Assembly (NCBI GenBank): GCA_024364735.1
Contig: JAGFNQ010001617.1
Coordinates: 62,001 to 126,000 of the forward strand
Direction of reading: 5' to 3'
Length of the DNA stretch: 64,000 bases
From: Boesenbergia rotunda
Taxonomy: Eukaryota > Streptophyta > Magnoliopsida > Zingiberales > Zingiberaceae
In this document: positions 22,658 through 34,020 of the stretch, one piece after another
Layout: the number at the start of each line of letters is the position of its first letter
How positions within the stretch are numbered: the first letter of the stretch is position 1
The notes under the pieces: model-generated
The model's database searches: none
Told to the model about the DNA's origin: nothing
Seen by the model: only the letters and a program-made list of their open reading frames with translations
Position numbers and translations under genes: made by a program

Positions 22658-25554
22658 ATCTCCCCCTTTTTGATTTATGGCAACACAATTCAAAGTTAAG
22701 TAAAAGCTTATCACAGTTAAGAACATAAGGTAAACAATGAAGTATAACTGTTTATGACAGAATAAATGTAGAGTTTAAAAAACATTTATTTTTCATACTC
22801 CCCCTAAAACCCTGAATATTAAATGTAGAGTTTAAAAAACATTTATTTTTCATACTCCCCTAAAACCCTGAATATTTGTGTTATAAAACACTTAAAACAC
22901 TTAACTTTGACCTTCCCTCCCCCTTTGACATATATCAAAAACATACATGGGCGAACAAGGTTCGTAATAGGGAGTTTTGAGTTTTTGTAAAAATTTCTAA
23001 GTTTTTGACAAAGTGTTTAAAAAACTTTTTATACTTAGACAATTTTCCATTTTGAAGAGCTTTGCAAGCCTAAATTTTGTTAAAAACTTTAAGAAAAATT
23101 ACTTAGGCAAAATTTTGAATCCAAATGTCCCTAAAAAAATTTCGACTTTGAGAATTAAAAAAAATTTTACCAAAAATTTGCACACTTAGAAAAATTTACT
23201 TTGTGTATTTTGGAAAAAAATTTTAAGAATTTTTCCAACAAGTTTTTCACCAAAAATTTCTTAGAAACAGTTACCAAAGTTTTCAAAAAGTTTTTTGCTC
23301 AAACAAATTTTGTTTACTAAAAAATTTTACTTAGAAAAAAAACATGCACTTAAGTTTTGAAACATTTAGAAATACTTAGAAATTTTTGAAGTACAAAAAA
23401 AATTCCTTTCTCTCCCCCTTAATGTGAAATTCTTCTCCTTATGTTTTAGGCCATTTCTAAAATAAATTTTCTTTGAAAAAGGGAAGAAGTTTAAAGAAGA
23501 ATTTTTACTTTCTCTACTCTCCCCCTAGGTCATATATCAATAAAGAGTTCTAAAAATATATTTTGAAAGACATTTAAAATTTGTGTATCAGAGCTTATGG
23601 GTTTTGAAAACATAAATATTTGAGAATAATGTCAAAAATTATAATAGTTTCTAAGTAACAACATTTTGAAAGAGTGAAGAATTGATGCAAAAAAAATAGT
23701 ATTAGAGTCAAGTGTATATTTGCATTGAGTCCATGCATGACAAGCAAAAAAAATTTAATCAATAAGATTACTTATTTTGAATATTTTGAAAAATACAAGT
23801 ACTTTAAAAGATATTGAGCTTTTTGAGAGATGCAAGTACACTGCATCTTTGAAAAATATAAGTCACTTTTTAAAAGTATTATGCATTTTGAAACCATAAT
23901 ATTTTACTTGACTAGATTTCTTTTCCAGTCTGACACAATCCTAAAAAACCTTATTAACTACAAGGATATTTTCCTAAGTGTCTTGGAAATTTTCCAATGT
24001 CAAGTATTATTTTCTAAGGTATTTCAAAAATCATTTTATAAGCCACAAAAACATTTTAAAATAATATTTTGTAAGATAAATTACTTATGTTTTTGACACA
24101 ATTTTGAAAATATAGTGTATGAAAACATATTATTTAGAAATGTTTAATAACTCTTTTAATTTGACCTCCCCCTAAACTTGATACAGTCCTTGGAAGCTTG
24201 TTGACCACAAGTATTCTTCCTCTAAGTTTTTAGGGTTCAGTTCAGATCAAAAGAATTTATCTGACAATTTCAAAATAAATAATTAACAAAAAAAATTTCA
24301 GAAATTCTTCTTTTGACTCAAATCCCCCTAAATTTGACACATCCTAGGAGTCTTTGTAGATCATGAAGTGGACCTTCCTCTGTGTCTTTAGGGTTTATTA
24401 AAATCAAAAGAATAATTTTGAATAACCTTCTGAGTATGATAATTTTCAATGAGATACATTTTTGAAAACATAACTTGAAATGATAACATAGTTTTCAAAA
24501 AATATTTTGAAATGATGATAATTTTTCAAACAGATAGTAGAGTACGAAGGTTTTTGAGTCAATTTTTAAAAACCTTATCGAGATGATAATAAGATTTAGA
24601 GCATAAGGTTTTTAAAAAAATTTAAATTTTTTGAAAAGTATCAAAAGAAACTCCCCCTGTATCTGACATAGTCTGACTTTTATCTAAGTTCCTTAAGGGG
24701 TTCAGTGTTGAGCAAGTTTGACTATGTTGACTAGGGTTGACTATTTTGACCAAGTTTGACTCAGTTGACAATGTTTGACCAATCAATGACTAAATCACAC
24801 AAGCCCCTAGATTAGATTTAAAATGAGTCTATCGAGATATTTCACATGAAATTTCATATTACAAAAAAATGTTAGAATTGAAAGAGTAGGGTACCGTAAA
24901 CTAAAAAAAAAAAAGGGATAATTTTGAATAACTTTTGAAAACATTTTTTTTTAATTTAAAAGGATAGTAAATTATGCTTTTAGGTCCTAGATGTCTCACC
25001 CAGTTCTACGTGATCAAGCATGTTAACCTTATGAGTTTTGTGAGACAAATTTAAATAGAAGTAAGGATTTTACTTTGAAAAATCATGATTAATTTTGAGA
25101 AATTGAATTAACTTTGAAAACCATTTTAATGAATTTTAACTTTATTTTGAAAAAGTAGTTGAGTCTAAGATCAATTGAAATTTGTGTTAGATTTGAATTT
25201 GACAAGAAGTAACTGGAATTTGAATTTCAAAAATTAGCTTCCAGGTCTTGGCGAGGCACTAGGCCTTCTTTGGCCGTAGCCTTATTGGATCATCAACCCT
25301 TTCCTAGACAAAGCCTTTTAGTGAAATTTCATTTTCAAAATTACTTGTTGACAAATTCTGGTCTAACTAGTTTGGGTCTTGGATCGGTAGCTTCGGCTAG
25401 TTCCGCCAAGATGGCTTCCCTAACGTACTATCATCTCACCTCCACCCAATACTATGTTGTTCAAATTTCAATTAACTATTTTAGTCCTTATACTAACCAA
25501 TCCTAATTCCAAAAAATAAATAAAAAGAAACACATAATTAAAACAAATAATTGT
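22658..25554 (-). other. AT-rich 3' non-coding region with about nine polypurine tracts
   Basis: Very AT-rich, with runs of A and T. Plus-strand CTCCCCCT-type blocks (purine tracts in element sense) lie near 22660, 22798, 22854, 22917, 23413, 23519, 24167, 24325 and 24652. Several are followed by a TTTGACATATATC-like phrase. The tract next to the 3' LTR (22658-22674) is the expected second-strand primer. Multiple polypurine tracts are a reported Sirevirus trait. No coding frame is convincing. Confidence 0.75.
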
Positions 25555-26676
25555 CTAAGTAAGGTCACAATTGGAGTAATACTCCGGATTTTCAAAATCA
25601 GCAAGATTATGAATTAAATTTTCTAACTTATTGACCTTATGTTTTAGGGTTTCATTTTCTTGCTTCAATTTTCTGAGATTTGCTTTAATTAAGTTACATG
25701 AATCAATCACATTATTCAAATTAAATAACGGATTTTCAAATACTGTAAATTTACCTTTGTTGATTGTTTGTCCGACATTCTTGGTAGCTCTTTTATCTGT
25801 GCATTCACTTTTGTAATGCCCGAACTCCTGGCACTTGAAGCATTGAATGCGACTTTTGTCCTTTCGTGCTTTTGGAACTGATTCCTTTGTCGCCGTCGGT
25901 GGTGTCGTTCGAATCTTACGAGTAGGACACTCACTTTGGTAGTGTCCTCTCTCCCTGCATGTGTAACAAATTACATTTTTAAAATCTGATTTTACACTTT
26001 TACCTTTTGGTTCCTTATTGGAAGTCTCCCCCTTGATTCTTGCCGCCTCGGATCTAGGCTTATCTTCTGATTCTGTGTCAGAGTCGGACTCGAGTACTAG
26101 TTGAAGCTCCTTCTTTGGTGGTTCTTTAGGATTTTTCCCTGCAAAAGCATTTACACCTTCCTCGACCATTACAGTATCTGTTTGATTATTTAATTCTAAT
26201 TTTGAAAAGAATTCAAAATTGGTTACCGTCTCAGTCAATTCGTCGTCTGATTCTGGTTCGATTTTGGATTCGGGTTCAGACTCTGACTCGGCTGTTTGTG
26301 CTTGGACCGAAAGGGCAAGATAACTTACCTGATCTTCTTCTTCATCTGAGATCTCTTGATGAAGGTCAATCAGTTTTTCCCAGATTTCTCTAGCACATCT
26401 GAAGGATCCGACCCGCTTCAATTCTTCATTGGTTAGGCCACATTGTAGGATTGCAGTAGCCCTTGCATCTGTCTCGATCTTCCTCAGTGTTGGTTCATCC
26501 AGTTTGTCCCAAGTGATCGATGTTCCTTCTTCTGTGGGGAATGTGAACCCCGTTTGGATTATCAACCATAAATCCAGATTAGCCTTCAGGTGGGATTCCA
26601 TTAGATTTCTCCAGGAGTTGAAATTTTCGCCAAAGAAGAGCGGTGGACGGGCACTGTTCCATTCATGGTTGGCCAT
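25555..26676 (-). CDS. gag: Intact gag of second nested element
   Basis: 373 codons with no break. The start at 26676 (MANHEWNSARPPLFFGENFN) is the first ATG matching the copia gag N-terminal block (NFNSWRNLMESHLKANLDLW). The UBN2 core follows to about residue 130. Then come an acidic Ser/Glu-rich region (residues 130-210), CCHC knuckle 1 (CYTCRERGHYQSEC, about 238-251), CCHC knuckle 2 (CFKCQEFGHYKSEC, about 281-294) and a C-terminal coiled coil (LRKLKQENETLKHKVNKLEN, about 331-350). It should form particles and bind RNA. It ends in stop with no protease continuing, and nothing like pol lies in the 2.9 kb downstream. The only intact gag in the window, although its element has no enzymes. Confidence 0.9.
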   Translation of the reverse strand: MANHEWNSARPPLFFGENFNSWRNLMESHLKANLDLWLIIQTGFTFPTEEGTSITWDKLDEPTLRKIETDARATAILQCGLTNEELKRVGSFRCAREIWEKLIDLHQEISDEEEDQVSYLALSVQAQTAESESEPESKIEPESDDELTETVTNFEFFSKLELNNQTDTVMVEEGVNAFAGKNPKEPPKKELQLVLESDSDTESEDKPRSEAARIKGETSNKEPKGKSVKSDFKNVICYTCRERGHYQSECPTRKIRTTPPTATKESVPKARKDKSRIQCFKCQEFGHYKSECTDKRATKNVGQTINKGKFTVFENPLFNLNNVIDSCNLIKANLRKLKQENETLKHKVNKLENLIHNLADFENPEYYSNCDLT

Positions 26677-27150
26677 TTAGTTTATACCTCGTACACAAAA
26701 AAAACACAAAAAATGTACCAAGACTTGGTCTTGGATTAGTAGTGCGGGAGAAGGGAAAATATAGCCCAAAAAAATATTGCATGAATTTCGAAGCAGAATA
26801 ATAATAAAATAATAAAAACAATTGATGATAAATTTTTGAAAATATTAATTTTGTCAATTCTGATTAATGATGAAAAATTAAAAATTTAATGAAAACAAAA
26901 TTGCTCGAATTAAGGTAGCACGAATTTCGAGGAAAATATTAAAATAATAATAAAAAAAGTTTATGACAAATTTTCAAAAATTGTTCATTTTTTAATTTTG
27001 ACTTGTAGTGAAAGAATGAGCATTCAAAATTGAAAAAGGCGAGAGTGATCGAGTGGTGTTGATTAACAAAAAGGAAAGAAATAAAATGAAAAAGTTTCGT
27101 AAATCCGAAAAACTCTCAAATTGGTTGTTGCACCAAATTTGAGCTTCCCC

Positions 27151-27164
27151 GCTCTGATACCACT
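27151..27164 (-). promoter_or_regulatory. Primer-binding site, second nested element
   Basis: Minus-strand AGTGGTATCAGAGC, identical to that of the Sirevirus at 10734-10747, directly after the 5' LTR. Confidence 0.9.
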
Positions 27165-28647
27165 TGTTGGATCAAGAGAAACGATAGAGGGGGGGTGAAT
27201 ATCGTTAACGTTTTTCGGAAAAACTTAGAGCAAGTACGCAGCGAAAATTAAGAAAACAAAATCACACAAAGACACGATCGATTTTAATTGGTTCGGAGCC
27301 TGGGTCGACTCCTACTCCAAGGCCCACGGTCGTTGACCGTTTACTGAGGGCAATTCTATAATCGCGCAAAGATTCTTACAAAAGATTACAGTTCTAGTAC
27401 AGTAGTAGTATAACGGAAATAAAAAATTAGTTCTTCGTTACCGACGTCCGATATGGGATGTTTTCTCAGAGCAGAGGGACGTCGTCGGCGCTTTCGTGTC
27501 GAGTTGGAAGGTTTCTGGAGCGAAGCGCAGGAGCAGAAGAACGTTACGGCGTTGGAAGATGTGTTGCTCTGAAGCCTTGGTTCGATGGTCTTTTTATAGT
27601 ACCTGGGGGCGCCCGGAACGTTGGGGGCGCCCCCCCCCCCACGTGTCGGTCGATCCACTTCCTTCTCGGTCAGCTTTGATCCCTTAAAACTGGGGATCAA
27701 GCTTTGACCGGGGCGCCCGGAAAGCTGGGGGCGCCCGGATTGACCTGGTCAAAGTCTTATCCTCTTGGCTTCGTTGGAGCTGCTTCGGTAGCTTTACCTG
27801 GGGGCGCCCGGAGCATTGGGGGCGCCCGGGAGCAGCGTGGGCGCTCGGAAGCACGGGGGCGCCCGGGACAGTAGCTGCAAAAGCAGTGCTTTGCTTCATG
27901 TGTTTTGTGTTCACCTTGGGGGCGCCCGGGACACTCCGGGCGCCCTAGTCAGGTGTTGCCTCATTCATTTGAGGCTCTCTGAGCTGCAGACACTCGTTCC
28001 TTCGGTCCTGCATCCAGGGTTAGTCCAAAACACCATAAAACAATAAGATATTAGCTTATACAGCCTTAGCTGTCTTGGTTCTGACTTTGGGCCTCCAAAA
28101 TGGAGCCCTAGGTCAAACCGACGCCTACTGTTCCCTCGATGGGGAACGCGTCCTCACCTACTCCTCTCGGGAGAATATACCTGATGCCAACCGGCTCCTC
28201 CGGTTGGACTTTTGCCTAGCGGTCCTTCGCCAGGTCTTAGATACCAAGCTGTCCTTCGCCCGGTGCCTAGCATTCTTTCGCCAGGTCTTTGATGACTAGC
28301 AGCCCTTCGCTAGTTGCCTAGCAGTCCTTCGCCAGGTCTTTGATGACTAGCAGCCCTTCGCTAGTTGCCTAGCAGTCCTTCGCTAGGACTTGGTAACTAG
28401 CAGCCCTTCGCTAGTTGCCTAGCAGTCCTTCGCTAGGACTTGGTGACTAGCATCCCTTCGCTAGTTGCCTAGCAGTCCTTCGCTAGGGCTTTGTATCTTG
28501 GCATTCCTTCGCCAGGTGCCTAGCAGCCCTTCGCTAGGACTTTGTTTCTGCACACTCAAGTAACTTTATTAGATCACAAATAAACTTAACTTTGAATCCT
28601 TTGCCAATATTTAAACAAGGTTCGATATGGTGCTTTCTGCACTAACA
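27165..28647 (-). repeat. 5' LTR of second nested element
   Basis: 1483 bp, closely similar to 21134-22657, with the same GGCGCC palindromes, U5 hairpin (27180-27206) and CTAGC array. It ends CACTAACA next to the ATGTC duplication (28648-28652). Confidence 0.92.
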
Positions 28648-29929
28648 ATGTCCACCTTGGACATTCCTAGACCTATCCACTTTCCTAGGCATATGTTTCC
28701 CTTCCTTGGGGTTAATTCCTTTAGCCTTGGATACATAGGTCATAGGCCTATCATGATGCATGCTTTTTCTAGAGTGGTGATCTACCTTGTTATCCTTATT
28801 CCTATCATTGTACTTAAATCCAAAGTTATGTACCATTAAGCAATTTTCATAATTTCTAGCATGCATGAATGAGTGATTTACATGATTTTTAGAATGCAAG
28901 GAAGAACTTGAAATTGAATTACATTTTGGCTTAAGGTTAGAAGTTACCTTCCTTACCTTTGGTGTTCCTCCTTGATGTGGGCTTCTTCTCTTCTTTCTTT
29001 CTTCTTTCTCTCATCTCCTCAAGTGTTCCATTTTCTTTAGCTCACTTTTTCTAGGACACTTGGTGTGAAAGTGCCCCATCTCTCCACATGTAAAGCATCT
29101 AATCTTCTTCCTCCATTCTTGGGCTCCTCCATTCCTACAATTTATGTTAGATTCAAATCGAATGGACCCGAGTTTAGAAGTTACCTCTCTTTTACCTTTT
29201 GGACACTTGTCCTTGTAATGCCCCTTTTCATTACACCCAAAGCATGTAATGTGGTCTTTTCTCTTGTCTTTGGTGGAGGTAGATGCTAGGTTGACTACTT
29301 CTTCAACTTTTGACGATGTGGAGGCTTCCTCTTGATCATGTGTAGATGAGGGTCTCTCCTCCCCCTCAATCCTTGAGGTGGTAACCTCTTCTTCTTCTTC
29401 TCTTGAGGAGGTCGATGATCTTTCACTTAGCTCCTCCTCCTCACTTGAAGAAGTTGACACTTTTTCCTCCTCATGAGCTATTGAGCCCATTTCCTTGGGC
29501 TCTTCCACCACTTGACCTTGTGTAGGGTTTTTATGAAATTCCACCAACTTGGTCCATAATTCGTGTGCATTCTTATAATTCCCTACAACACTCAAAATGT
29601 TGTTAGGCGAAAGATTTATTAATATACTCATTACCTTCTCATTTGCCTTTGATTGCCCTTGTTGTTCTTGAGTCTAATATCTTGGGCGGAACTTCTTTCC
29701 ATGCTTGTCTCTTGGAATTTCAAATGGTTCTTCAAGCACCATCATGCACTCCCACTCCATCATCAGCCACGTCTCCATTCTTGACTTCAAACGCCTGAAG
29801 TCTTCATGATCGTAGACCGGTGGAGTGTATATGTCGTCCCCAAGTTTGTCTTCCATGATTCTTCACCTCTAGCGGTTGCTCCCTCGGCGGTTAGTCCGAT
29901 CAAGAGCGGTCCTTCGCTCTGATACCAAC
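28642..29929 (-). pseudogene. gag: gag N-terminal part and leader of outer element
   Basis: Starts at 29856 (MEDKLGDDIYTPPVYDHEDF), a UBN2-type N-terminus. A stop near 29674 interrupts it, and the frame resumes at 29631 with SILINLSPNNILSVVGNYKN. An acidic Ser/Glu-rich tract, CCHC 1 (CFGCNEKGHYKDKC, about 29245-29205) and CCHC 2 (CFTCGEMGHFHTKC, about 29100-29055) follow. The frame then breaks near 29010 and resumes at 28899 to 28653 (ending RSRNVQGG), where the inserted element begins. The C-terminal coiled coil is at 20688-21128. The leader to the primer-binding site is about 60 nt. Confidence 0.85.
29916..29929 (-). promoter_or_regulatory. Primer-binding site of outer element
   Basis: Minus-strand GTTGGTATCAGAGC directly after the 5' LTR, the same class as the other copia elements here. 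Confidence 0.85.
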
Positions 29930-30857
29930 TGATGGATAGTTTATGGTGTGCTAGAGGGGGGGTGAATAACACTTTTTCGGATCTTGGATCTCTACAAAGT
30001 CGTTAGCGCAGCGGAAACAATAATATGCAAAGTAAATAAGACATAAAATACTGCTAACACCTTGATTTACTTGGTATCCACCCCGGTCGGGTGACTAATC
30101 CAAGAATCCTTCGGTGGATCAACCCCCGGAAAACCTCCGGCTAGATCTGTCGCTCCTTGTGGGTGGAGAAACCTCGCCACAACACCTTGAACGCTCTCTG
30201 ATCACAGTAGACTACTAACTTACTTTACTCAAGCAAGTTTCGTCAAGAAACTCAGCCACCACGAAGTCCTCTTTAAATAGGACTCGGGGCTGATTTCTTG
30301 CTACCAGTCGACTGCCCCCAGGGCAGTCGACTGGTGCCATCCAAATTTGACCGTTGACACTCCCAACGTTCGAATTTGCCAGCTCACCAGCTACCTACCA
30401 GTCGACTACCCCCAGGGCAGTCGACTGGTCCCTAACTGAATCCCTTCCCGAGTACATTCACACAGCACTCGACCCTCACGACTCGACTGACTCCTCCTCC
30501 GCAGCCTCGACTGTTGCTTTCGCGCCCTCTTCATCTTCGGCTCCCGTCCCTCGGATGTACGCAAGCCTCCAGCTTGCCTCCATGTCATCCTTCACGCATG
30601 CCTCGAAGTCTGCGGCCATCAGCTCATCGTCCTTCCACTCCAAGGTCCCTCAGATGCGCACACAAGCCTCCAGCTTGCCTCCATGCCATCCTTCACCATA
30701 CTGAGGCCGTCCAGTCAAGTCCATATGCGTACCTGTACAACCTGCACACTCAACATACGCATATCAAATACACAAGGGTAAACCTAACTTAAACCCTTTG
30801 CCCAAACATCAAAACTCATGGTCACACCGGACCATCTGAGGGCCGATTGCTCCAACA
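29930..30857 (-). repeat. 5' LTR of outer element
   Basis: 928 bp, TGATGGATAG...CTCCAACA on the plus strand, uninterrupted. It shows the empty site of the plus-strand insertion: two GTCGACTG sites around a CCCCCAGGG centre at 30304-30334, forming a near-perfect 31-bp palindrome. GAAGT follows at 30858. Confidence 0.92.
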
Positions 30858-30862
30858 GAAGT

Positions 30863-30946
30863 GACATTTCACTTGTTTCTTTCATTATTGGAATTGCAAA
30901 GCAGTACAATCATGCATACTAATACATATTATTTCTCACAAGGCTC
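30863..30946. other. Tat-element 3' flank
   Basis: With the insert removed, 12701-12744 joins 30863-30946, giving about 130 bp between the Sirevirus LTR and the stop of the Tat pol. No LTR of the Tat element is seen here, so its 3' end is missing. Confidence 0.5.
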
Positions 30947-31935
30947 ACCGAGTATGATATGGCTGAAGGTGATTTGCATGTCATGGCCTATCCAACTTTT
31001 TTCCCTTGTCATCTTGTAAATAATAGCTACCTCCGGTGAGCTTTTTGATGACTATGTAGGGTCTGCTCCACTGTGATTCGAGCTTTTCGGGGTCGCCAAC
31101 TGACTTGATTCGTTTCCAGACCTTATCTCCAGCTTGGAAGGTTCGGGTGATCACTCGGCGATTGTACTCTTGCTGCATACGTTGCCGATACGCCATTAGT
31201 CGGGTAGCTGCCTTGTCTCATACCTCTGCCACCAGGTCTAGGTCAATCAGCCGTTCTTGATCATTGTCTTTATTGTTATATTGTTGCCGCCGAACGGACT
31301 CATTACCTATCTCCACCAGGATTATCGCTTCCGCTCCGTATACCAAATTGAAAGGACTCTGGCCTGTTCCTTCTCTAGGAGTGGTGTGGTACGATTATAG
31401 AATGTTGGGGAGCTCATCAACCCAGTAGCCTCCGACGTGGTCCAGCTTTATCTGAGCCCCCTAATGATCTCCCAGTTGACGACTTCCTCTAGGTCATTCC
31501 CTTGGGGATATGCGACTAAAGTGAAGGCTTGGTGAATACCCAATCCTTCACACCATTCTTTGAGTTTGCGACCTGAAAATTGTCTGCCGTTATCTGACAC
31601 CAGCTTATAAGGGATGTCATACCTGCAAACTATATCCCTCCAAAGGATTTTCATCACAGCGGCTTCCGTGATGTGCATGAGTGGTTTTGCTTCAACCCAT
31701 TTGGAGAAGTAGTCGACCAGCACTAACAAGAACTTCTTCTGCTGAGGGCCGATCGGAAATGGACCCACAATGTCCATCCCCCACTGATCGAAGGGACATG
31801 AAACAGTGGAGGTTCGAAGCAGTTCGGTTGGGCGATGTGTGATATGTTGATATTTTTGGCAGGCTTCACATCCAGCCACAAATTTGAAGGCATATGTTTG
31901 CAGCGTGGGCCAAAAATATCCGGCCAGGATAATCT
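30947..31935 (-). pseudogene. pol: Tat integrase (downstream part)
   Basis: In minus-strand order: the zinc-binding end (CEACQKYQH, about 31875), the core with WGMDIVGPFPIG (first Asp), LVSDNGRQFSG (second Asp) and a Glu in NDLEEVVNWEI, then after a frame change a C-terminal block at 31196-30947 (YNRRVITRTFQAGDKVWKRI and WSRPYIVIKKLTGGSYYLQD). Stops lie near 31445, 31215 and 30985. All three acidic catalytic positions can be seen. The 5' side is separated from the rest of pol by the inserted solo LTR. Confidence 0.8.
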
Positions 31936-33275
31936 TGTGGGGACCGGTGCCGTCGATAGAGGGGGGGGGTGAATATCGACTTGTAAAAATTCTTGCGGAA
32001 ACTCATCTTTCGATAGTTTGTTCTAATCAAAGAGTTAGTAGCACAGTGGAAAATAAAAAGGAACGAAAATGAAAGACAACTCAAAATGCACACGGGATTT
32101 TTTACTTGGTTCCCAACCCCCGAGGGTCAGTACGTCCAAGGCCTATGCATGGGAAACGCTCATCCACTAATGGTCTTCTTTCCGGGCTTTCCAGAGGCGG
32201 AGAAACCCGTCTTACAGTGCAAGATTTACAATCAAAAATATAAATGAAATTAAGTGCGGAAAGTAAATCAAACCAAACAAAAGAGTCGAAGACTCGGCCG
32301 ATCTGGAACTCCGAAGTGACGCGCACATCCTCCCGGAGCTTCCTTGGTCGCAGAGCTTCGTCGTTAGCGCGTTTCTTCTATTCAGAATGCTCAGAATGAT
32401 CTTGGAATCATTGTTTTGAGTTGAGGGGTCGAAGCCCCTTTTATAGCCTTGTCTGGGGCGCCTGTGATGATATGGTGTGCCTCATAACCCTGGTGAAACC
32501 TCATCCTTCGCGCCGAACTCGCAGCAGTTGATAAGGCCCAGTCCAGGGCGCTTGTGTTGAAGGAGGCACCTGACCTAATGGGGCGCCTGTGTCAATGGGG
32601 GCTCCCAAGATGCAGTGTTTCAGCCTCTTTGCCTGCTTTGCCTCCAATTCTAGGTACCTGCAAGATATACAAACACAAAGCAGACACATATATAACCTTA
32701 GTCTTAATGAATGGTTCTGACTTTGGATTTCCCGCGAAACCCTAGGTCGAACCGACGCCGATGTTCCCATCCCGGGGGAACGCGCCTTTCACCTACTCCT
32801 CTCAGGAGACGGTTGCCACCTGGCCCATCCGGTTGGACTTTTGCCCAGCTTTACTCATCAGGACTTTTGCCCAATCTTACGACCAGGACTTTGTGCCCAG
32901 TCCACGACCAGGACTTATTACCTAACTTTACTTGTCAGGACTTTTGCCCAGCTTCACTCACCAGGACTTCGTTCCCAGTCCACGACCAGGACTTATTGCC
33001 CAACTTCACTCATCAGGACTTCGGTACCCAGCCCTCGGCTAGGACTTATTGCCCAATTCCACGAACCAGGACTTCGTGCCCAACCCTCGGTCAGGTCTTA
33101 GGTGCTCAGCCCGCGGCCAGGACTTAGTGCCCAATTCTTCGAACTAGGACTTTTCTTCACTTTGTTACTTCTTTCTTGACTAACCCTTCCTTGTTCAATG
33201 TATCACTAACTTAAGCATATTGTTAAACATTGAAACACTTAGAGGAGGACATCACTGATGCTTCTTGCACCAACA
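31936..33275 (-). mobile_element. Solo LTR, copia-type family (TSD AATCT)
   Basis: 1340 bp, TGTGGGGACC...GCACCAACA, flanked by AATCT at 31931-31935 and 33276-33280. Removing it rejoins the Tat pol. It contains the U5 hairpin (arms GTCGATA/TATCGAC, 31952-31980), a TATA box (minus strand TATAAAAG, 32438-32445), GGCGCC-type repeats and a CCAGGACTT repeat array (32865-33150). A second solo LTR of this family is at 54696-56287, with a different array. There is no internal sequence, as expected after LTR-LTR recombination. Confidence 0.92.
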
Positions 33276-33280
33276 AATCT

Positions 33281-34020
33281 TCCTAGACATGGATCTTCCC
33301 CCGATATGACTTCCACATATGCCTTCATGAACCTCCCACATAACGTAGTCGACCTCCTCTGGGCCAATGCACTTGAGCAGAGGTCGGGCGAAGGCTCTTT
33401 TATATAACTGCTCCCCGACTAGTGTGAACCTTGCAACCCTGCGATGGAAAAGTCAAACTTTCTTCCCATCTGTTGGCATAGCTCCACTCCGCAAGAACTC
33501 CACATAGGGCTTTCTCCAGTCGGGTAACGCAGTGTCGACAACCTCCCCTTCAATCTCAGCCACCGTTCCTTCTGTAGCACTGGGCTCGTCCAACATCCAC
33601 GAGGTAATGGAGCTAGCCAACTTGGCTAGTTCGTCTGCCTTAATATTGTCAGCTTAGGAGATCTTCTGCAGAACAACCTCAGGGAAAGAGGACCTCAGCT
33701 ATTCATAGATGGCCACATACCTTTGTAGGCGCTCATTCTTTATTTCAAACTCATCTTTTATTTGTTGGGCGACAAGCTGAGAGTCTGAGTGCAAGATGAC
33801 CCGAGCAGCTCCCACTTGCTTGGCTGCTTGTAACTCCTCTAGGATCGCCTCATATTCAGCTTCGTTGTTGGTGGCCCGGAAGTGGAGTCGGATAGACAGT
33901 TGCAATACATCTCCCCTGGGGGACATCATCAGGACTCTGACCCCGCTGTTCTTGTGGTTGGAGAAGACATCAACGTAGATCTTCCATACTCAATCAGCTT
34001 CAGGTTCCGGGACAACCTCG
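33281..34020 (-). pseudogene. pol: Tat second (archaeal-type) RNase H and connection
   Basis: The fold is recognised from IYVDVFSNHKNSGVRVL (about 33990-33940, first Asp), NNEAEYEAILEELQAAK (Glu, about 33865) and VILHSDSQLVAQQI (Asp, about 33800). This domain removes the RNA strand in Tat elements in addition to the usual RNase H. Sequence to 33281 is the connection toward integrase, with a stop near 33656. Confidence 0.8.

Larger units (their letters stand above)
21134..28647 (-). mobile_element. Second nested gag-only Sirevirus-like element
   Basis: 7514 bp with LTRs 21134-22657 and 27165-28647, a primer-binding site at 27151-27164, one intact gag and 2.9 kb of AT-rich 3' non-coding DNA with many polypurine tracts. 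There is no protease, integrase or RT. Exact 5-bp duplications show a clean insertion into the gag of the outer element. Its gag and LTR differ from the outer pair, so it is a separate gag-only family. Confidence 0.93.
12745..30857 (-). mobile_element. Outer gag-only Sirevirus-like element carrying two nested insertions
   Basis: 18,113 bp bounded by GAAGT duplications. Its 3' LTR (12745-13146 plus 18199-18707) is split by the element at 13147-18193. Its gag is split by the element at 21134-28647. Removing both inserts leaves about 5.5 kb: two LTRs of about 0.9 kb, a primer-binding site, a gag frame and a long non-coding 3' region. No protease, integrase or RT sequence is present anywhere in it, so it is a non-autonomous relative of Sireviruses. 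It is homologous to the element nested in its LTR, in gag, in the LTR promoter region and in the CAGTCGACTG palindromes. Confidence 0.9.
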
